Shown here: piece after piece, positions 59,887-64,000 of the stretch | Position numbering within the stretch: the stretch's first letter is position 1 | Layout of the letters: each line of letters opens with the position of its first letter | NCBI RefSeq assembly: GCF_000981805.1 | Contig: NZ_CP011132.1 | Coordinates: 4,836,001 to 4,900,000, forward strand | Direction: 5' to 3' | DNA: 64,000 bases | Source of the DNA: Citrobacter amalonaticus Y19 | GTDB lineage: Bacteria; Pseudomonadota; Gammaproteobacteria; Enterobacterales; Enterobacteriaceae | Translations under genes and position numbers: made by a program | The notes under the pieces: generated by a model | Told to the model about the DNA's origin: nothing | Database searches by the model: none | Seen by the model: only the letters and a program-made list of their open reading frames with translations

Positions 59887-60568
59887 TCTCCAGCTCAGCG
59901 TGCTTTGTCTGGCGATCACGTTGATTATCTATTTCGCCAATAAACGCCTGTACCGTCGTTTTCGTAAGCTGCCGTTGATGCCGCTGGTACTCACGCCCGC
60001 GCTGCTGGTGTTGATGCTGGTATTGGGTCATATCTCATGGCAAAGCTACATCGGCGAATCCCACTGGCTGCTGTGGCTGCTTGGTCCGGCAACGATCGCC
60101 TTTGCTGTGCCGGTTTACGACAATTTTGCCATTATCAAACGTCACTGGATGTCGCTTACCGCAGGCGTGGTGACGGCAACGGTGGTTGCGGTCACCAGTT
60201 CCGTCTGGCTGGCACGTTTATTCACCCTGCCGGATGAAATTCAACGCAGTCTGGCGGTGCGTTCGGTGACCACGCCATTTGCCCTGGCGGCGGCCGAACC
60301 GCTGGGCGGGCAGCCAGATTTAGTAGCGCTGTTCGTGGTGGTGACCGGCGTCTTTGGCATGGCGGTCGGCGATGCGCTGTTTTTACGTCTGTCAATTCGT
60401 GAAGGGATGGCGAAAGGCGCGGGATTTGGCGCAGCGTCGCACGGGGCCGGGACGGCGCGCTCGTATGAGCTTGGTCAGCAGGAGGGCGTGGTTGCCAGTC
60501 TGGTGATGATGCTTTCCGGGGTGGTGATGGTACTGGTTGCCCCGCTGGTGGCGAGGCTGATGTTCTGA
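59879..60568 (+). CDS. CidB/LrgB family membrane protein
   Basis: 229 residues, GTG start inside the cidA end. Several membrane helices, LrgB signature KSVTTPFA-like RSVTTPFALAAAEPLGG near 135-151 and the GAASHGAGTARSYELG segment near 185. Related to E. coli YohK. In Gram-positives the pair affects murein hydrolysis and pyruvate or glycolate transport; role here unknown. Confidence 0.9.
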   Translation: MTNLQLSVLCLAITLIIYFANKRLYRRFRKLPLMPLVLTPALLVLMLVLGHISWQSYIGESHWLLWLLGPATIAFAVPVYDNFAIIKRHWMSLTAGVVTATVVAVTSSVWLARLFTLPDEIQRSLAVRSVTTPFALAAAEPLGGQPDLVALFVVVTGVFGMAVGDALFLRLSIREGMAKGAGFGAASHGAGTARSYELGQQEGVVASLVMMLSGVVMVLVAPLVARLMF

Positions 60569-60570
60569 GA

Positions 60571-60597
60571 CATCGGGTAGCGAAGCGCTACCCGATG
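60571..60597. terminator. strong hairpin after cidB
   Basis: Perfect 12-base stem CATCGGGTAGCG / CGCTACCCGATG with a three-base loop starting two bases after the cidB stop. No T-run, so it may protect the mRNA or act with Rho rather than be an intrinsic terminator. Confidence 0.6.
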
Positions 60598-60647
60598 TAG
60601 AGTAAGTACCTACTTTTGCCTCTCGTACAATTCATGACCATGAATCG

Positions 60648-61190
60648 CTAGTGTTGGGACAATGTGGCGGCATGCGCTCTGGCCGCGCTAATCGCATTAT
60701 CGTCAAAGATGTTTTGCTCAAACCCGTTGGAAACATCTACCACCCGGTAGATTTTCCAGTTGCCGTCTTCCTGACGTAAATAGTCGCGAAGTTTGAGTTT
60801 TTTCCCATCCTGAATACCCAGCCAGACATCCAGCACTTTACCTCCCGCATCATCCCTGGCCGTTCCGACGTCGAGAGCGGGTATCCATTCGGCAGCATAA
60901 TCCTGGCAGTAGGTGAAATAGTCCGCGTCTACGATCTCTTGTTCCTCGATATCCTGAATGGTTTTAAGTCGGGTCAGTGTCTCTTTTGCGACGTATTGCT
61001 GCATTTTGGCGGAATTCAACGGATTTTCGTGATTATCAGCGACAAAATCTGTCAGGTAAAAATGATAGAAATCTCTGACGGTTGCTTCAGGTGTCTGTGC
61101 ATGAGTGATGCAACTCATCAGCAGGAGTGATACCAGTAATAGTGCGCGCATTTTGGCGTGATCGACCGCTGTATTGATATTCCATTCCAT
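60648..61190 (-). CDS. exported DUF3828-type protein
   Basis: About 180 residues. Start uncertain: 61190 has a GGAA sequence upstream; 61151 (MRALLLVSLLLMSCITHAQ) gives the most natural signal peptide; the frame is open to 61268. Mature part has the DUF3828 pattern (EATVRDFYHFYLTDF, YCQDYAAEW, GNWKIYRVVDV). Periplasmic, perhaps lipid-anchored at the Cys of LLMSC. Function unknown. Confidence 0.8.
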   Translation of the reverse strand: MEWNINTAVDHAKMRALLLVSLLLMSCITHAQTPEATVRDFYHFYLTDFVADNHENPLNSAKMQQYVAKETLTRLKTIQDIEEQEIVDADYFTYCQDYAAEWIPALDVGTARDDAGGKVLDVWLGIQDGKKLKLRDYLRQEDGNWKIYRVVDVSNGFEQNIFDDNAISAARAHAATLSQH

Positions 61191-61426
61191 CGTGATTTCC
61201 GTTTTTAGTATGGTGAAAACCACAAATAATCCACTGATTAAAAATGATTTTATTGCAAAAGATGCCATAGATGAAAAGTATGCAAATTGTTAGCGCGTCG
61301 GGAATATGGATGACGTTAAGAAGGGTGATTAACGTGTTGATAGTAAAAGAGGGCTTCTTTCAGCGTCGCTTAACGCAGGGTCAGCCATTGAAATATCCCC
61401 TCCAGATATGAAGGGGATAAGGTTGA
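61191..61426. other. gap between actP end and DUF3828 gene
   Basis: 236 AT-rich bases, including the promoter of the DUF3828 gene and the actP 3' end. No gene or clear terminator seen. Confidence 0.5.
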
Positions 61427-63076
61427 TTAATGGGCGCGGCCTTGTTCGACCCCGAAGCCCGTCTGGGAACGGATAAACTGAGCACGGAACTGCTCGCGTT
61501 CGCGATTCCCTTCTGCCGAGTTATCGGTCGCAGAGAAGAACCAGATCCCAAGGAATGCCACGGAAATGGAGAACAGCGCCGGGTATTCATACGGGAAGAT
61601 AGCTTTTTCGTGGCCGAGGATTTGTACCCAAATGGTGGGGCCAAGCACCATCAGCACCACGGCAGTCAGCAGGCCTAACCAGCCGCCCAGCATTGCGCCA
61701 CGCGTAGTCAGTTTCGACCAGTACATGGAAAGCAGGATGATCGGGAAGTTACAGCTGGCGGCGATGGCAAACGCCAGACCGACCATGAAGGCGATGTTCT
61801 GATTCTCGAACAGCACGCCGAGAATAATGGCGATGACGCCCAGCACCAGTACGGTGATTTTCGACACCCGCAACTCTTCACGCTCGGTCGCCCCTTTGCG
61901 GAACACGTTCGCGTACAGATCGTGAGAAACCGCGGATGCGCCCGCCAGCGTCAGGCCAGCGACGACTGCCAGAATGGTGGCGAAGGCTACCGCTGAGATA
62001 AAGCCGAGGAACAGGTTGCCGCCCACCGCATTCGCCAGGTGTACCGCCGCCATGTTGTTCCCGCCAATCAGCGCGCCCGCCGCATCTTTATACGCCGGAT
62101 TCGCACCGACCAGCATAATGGCGCCAAAGCCGATGATGAAGGTCAGGATGTAGAAGTAACCCATAAAGCCGGTGGCATAGAACACGCTCTTACGCGCTTC
62201 GCGGGCATCACTGACCGTAAAGAAACGCATCAGAATGTGCGGTAAGCCCGCCGTACCAAACATCAGACCGAGGCCCAGCGAGAGCGCGGAGATCGGGTCT
62301 TTCACCAGCCCGCCCGGACTCATAATCGCAGAGCCTTTCGGGTGGACCGCCATCGCTTCGGTGAACAGGTTATTGAAGCTAAAGCCGACGTGTTTCATGA
62401 CCATAAAGGCCATAAAGCTGGCGCCGAACAGCAACAGCACGGCTTTGATGATCTGCACCCACGTGGTCGCCAGCATGCCGCCAAACAGCACGTACATCAT
62501 CATCAGTACGCCGACCAGCACCACCGCGATGTGGTAGTTCAGGCCGAACAGCAGCTCAATCAGTTTGCCCGCGCCGACCATCTGCGCAATCAGATAAAGG
62601 GCAACCACCACCAGCGAGCCACAGGCCGACAGAATACGGATTGGGCCTTGCTTGAGGCGATAGGAGGCCACATCGGCAAAGGTGTAGCGACCGAGGTTAC
62701 GCAGACGTTCAGCGATCAGGAACAGAATGATCGGCCAGCCCACGAGGAAGCCCAGCGAGTAGATCAATCCGTCATAGCCAGACGTAAACACCAGCGCGGA
62801 GATCCCAAGGAACGACGCTGCCGACATGTAATCGCCGGCAATCGCCAGTCCGTTCTGGAAGCCGGTGATATTCCCGCCCGCCGTATAATAGTCGCTGCGT
62901 GAACGTACGCGTTTAGAGGCCCAGTACGTAATACCCAGCGTAAACACGACGAAAATCAGGAACATAATAATCGCCTGCCAGTTAGTTGGCTGGCGTTGTA
63001 CCGCACCGCTAATGGCATCCGCCGCGTTGGCCGCGAAGGGTAGTGTGGCGGCAAGCGCCGTCAGGACTCTCTTCAT
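61427..63076 (-). CDS. actP: acetate/glycolate permease ActP
   Basis: 549-residue sodium:solute symporter, cation-acetate family, 13 helices after an N-terminal signal-like segment. GYFYILTFIIGFGAIMLVGA and FPIILLSMYWSKLTTRGAML are family segments. Overlaps yjcH by four bases in the acs-yjcH-actP operon, which is under CRP and RpoS-related control in E. coli. Confidence 0.97.
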   Translation of the reverse strand: MKRVLTALAATLPFAANAADAISGAVQRQPTNWQAIIMFLIFVVFTLGITYWASKRVRSRSDYYTAGGNITGFQNGLAIAGDYMSAASFLGISALVFTSGYDGLIYSLGFLVGWPIILFLIAERLRNLGRYTFADVASYRLKQGPIRILSACGSLVVVALYLIAQMVGAGKLIELLFGLNYHIAVVLVGVLMMMYVLFGGMLATTWVQIIKAVLLLFGASFMAFMVMKHVGFSFNNLFTEAMAVHPKGSAIMSPGGLVKDPISALSLGLGLMFGTAGLPHILMRFFTVSDAREARKSVFYATGFMGYFYILTFIIGFGAIMLVGANPAYKDAAGALIGGNNMAAVHLANAVGGNLFLGFISAVAFATILAVVAGLTLAGASAVSHDLYANVFRKGATEREELRVSKITVLVLGVIAIILGVLFENQNIAFMVGLAFAIAASCNFPIILLSMYWSKLTTRGAMLGGWLGLLTAVVLMVLGPTIWVQILGHEKAIFPYEYPALFSISVAFLGIWFFSATDNSAEGNREREQFRAQFIRSQTGFGVEQGRAH

Positions 63077-63387
63077 GATGCGTTAACCTCGCGCAGTACT
63101 GCATTGTTCAGACGGTCGAATTCGCCGTTCGCCCGCCAGATATAGATACCGGTCAGAACGAAGGAGATCAGAATCACTCCCACACCAATCGGAATACCCC
63201 GGGTGACGCTGGTTCCCTCGTGAAGCGGGGTTCCCAGCCAGCCAGGCGCAAAGGCAATCAGTAGAATAAAGCTGATATAGACCACCAGCATGATGATCGA
63301 CAGTATCGTGGCAAACCGTTGCCTTTTTTCAACTAACTCCCTGAAACGCGCATTGTCTTCTATCCGCTGATAAATGGTGTCATTCAT
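63073..63387 (-). CDS. yjcH: YjcH, DUF485 inner membrane protein
   Basis: 104 residues from MNDTIYQRIEDNARF at 63387. Two membrane helices (about 26-44 and 62-82), DUF485 family, always paired with ActP and probably its accessory subunit. Confidence 0.95.
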   Translation of the reverse strand: MNDTIYQRIEDNARFRELVEKRQRFATILSIIMLVVYISFILLIAFAPGWLGTPLHEGTSVTRGIPIGVGVILISFVLTGIYIWRANGEFDRLNNAVLREVNAS

Positions 63388-63536
63388 CACAGAGTCTCCA
63401 GAGGTTCCCCTCGTCTTTCGCGCAGCAGGCATGACCTGACTGCTGTCGCAGTCCTGCAACGCGAAATCCTTTGGGGAGGTTTTATCATTTCCCTCTCTCA
63501 TGTAGAGAAAGGGTAGGGGGTATTGTTTATTTTGCC

Positions 63537-63614
63537 GGATGGCGGCTAAAGCTTTATCCGGCCTACAAAGGTTGCTGAACCTGTAGGCCCGATAAGCTTT
63601 GCGCCATCGGGCAT
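63537..63614. repeat. REP element between acs and yjcH
   Basis: REP pair GCCGGATGGCGGC...ATCCGGCCTACA and inverted CTGTAGGCCCGATAAG...GCCATCGGGCA. Its place inside the acs operon may set relative mRNA levels. Confidence 0.88.
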
Positions 63615-63627
63615 TTCACCGTGGTGG

Positions 63628-64000
63628 TTATGATGGCATCGCGATAGCCTGCTTTTCTTCGAGCAATTTCTCTACCACGCCAGGATCGGCGAGGGTCGAG
63701 GTATCGCCCAGATTGCTGGTATCGCCCGCCGCAATCTTGCGCAAAATACGGCGCATGATTTTGCCGGAGCGGGTTTTCGGCAGTGAGTCGGTCCAGTGCA
63801 GCACGTCTGGCGTCGCCAGCGGGCCAATCTCTTTACGTACCCAGTTGCGCACTTCGGCGTACAGCTCAGGGGACGGCTCTTCGCCGTGATTCAGCGTCAC
63901 ATAGGCATAAATCGCCTGCCCCTTGATGTTGTGCGGGATGCCGACTACCGCCGCTTCGGCGATCTTCGGATGTGCGACCAGCGCGGATTCAATCTCCGCC
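63628..64000 (-). CDS. acs: acetyl-CoA synthetase, C-terminal part
   Basis: Last 123 residues of AMP-forming acetyl-CoA synthetase; the rest lies beyond the window. The acetylation-regulated lysine motif LPKTRSGKIMRR and ending EEKQAIAMPS identify Acs. Converts acetate to acetyl-CoA; first gene of the acs-yjcH-actP operon. Confidence 0.97.
   Translation of the reverse strand, partial: AEIESALVAHPKIAEAAVVGIPHNIKGQAIYAYVTLNHGEEPSPELYAEVRNWVRKEIGPLATPDVLHWTDSLPKTRSGKIMRRILRKIAAGDTSNLGDTSTLADPGVVEKLLEEKQAIAMPS

Overview
The window is chromosomal DNA from a member of the Enterobacteriaceae. The core gene order qorA-dnaB-alr-tyrB-aphA-yjbR-uvrA-ssb, then yjcB-pdeC-soxS-soxR, ghxP-yjcE and actP-yjcH-acs, is that of Escherichia/Salmonella/Citrobacter, and the proteins read as close homologues of the E. 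coli ones. A glutathione S-transferase gene next to soxR, a P-type ATPase between ssb and yjcB, and a cidAB block where E. coli has yjcF point away from E. coli itself, towards a Citrobacter- or Salmonella-like genus. The genus assignment is inference.

Layout. 1-10200 is the host core: partial qorA (-), dnaB, alr, tyrB, aphA, yjbR (+), uvrA (-) and ssb (+), with REP-type palindromes and a second larger repeat between genes. uvrA and ssb diverge around a LexA box. About 10220-46266 is a complete-looking Mu-like transposable prophage of roughly 36 kb lying in reverse orientation, so its left (repressor) end is at high coordinates. Read in phage order it has: a LexA-type self-cleaving repressor (+) facing a Ner-like regulator, transposase A and target-selection ATPase B, about a dozen small early genes, GemA and one Mor/C-family activator, an AT-rich cargo gene for an exported protein, a lysis block (GH19 endolysin, holin-like protein, nested spanins), small packaging genes, terminase, portal, head genes, contractile tail and baseplate genes, then a tail-fibre module on an invertible segment with its own serine invertase.

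Regulation of the prophage can largely be read from the sequence. Repeats of an 11-13 base motif (core ACTCGGATG) surround and enter the start of the repressor gene and are probable operators. A dyad TGAA-CCCC-TTCA lies 38-73 bases before the genes that start three late blocks (lysis, protease/head, baseplate-fibre) and is the probable Mor/C activator site. The tail chaperone gene carries an A AAA AAG slip site with an open -1 frame running to the tape-measure gene. Inversion between two crossover sites (about 11533 and 13388) would fuse the fibre stem in frame to a second fibre tip.

46272-64000 is host DNA: a P-type cation ATPase divergent from an unrecognised 36-residue membrane protein gene, yjcB, the diguanylate phosphodiesterase pdeC, the soxRS redox switch with the SraL small RNA convergent to soxR, a glutathione transferase, ghxP with PurR-like boxes, yjcE, a REP-associated transposase (RAYT) bracketed by two 148-base REP arrays, a LysR regulator divergent from cidA-cidB, an exported DUF3828 protein, and the acetate scavenging operon acs-yjcH-actP, with acs cut by the window end.
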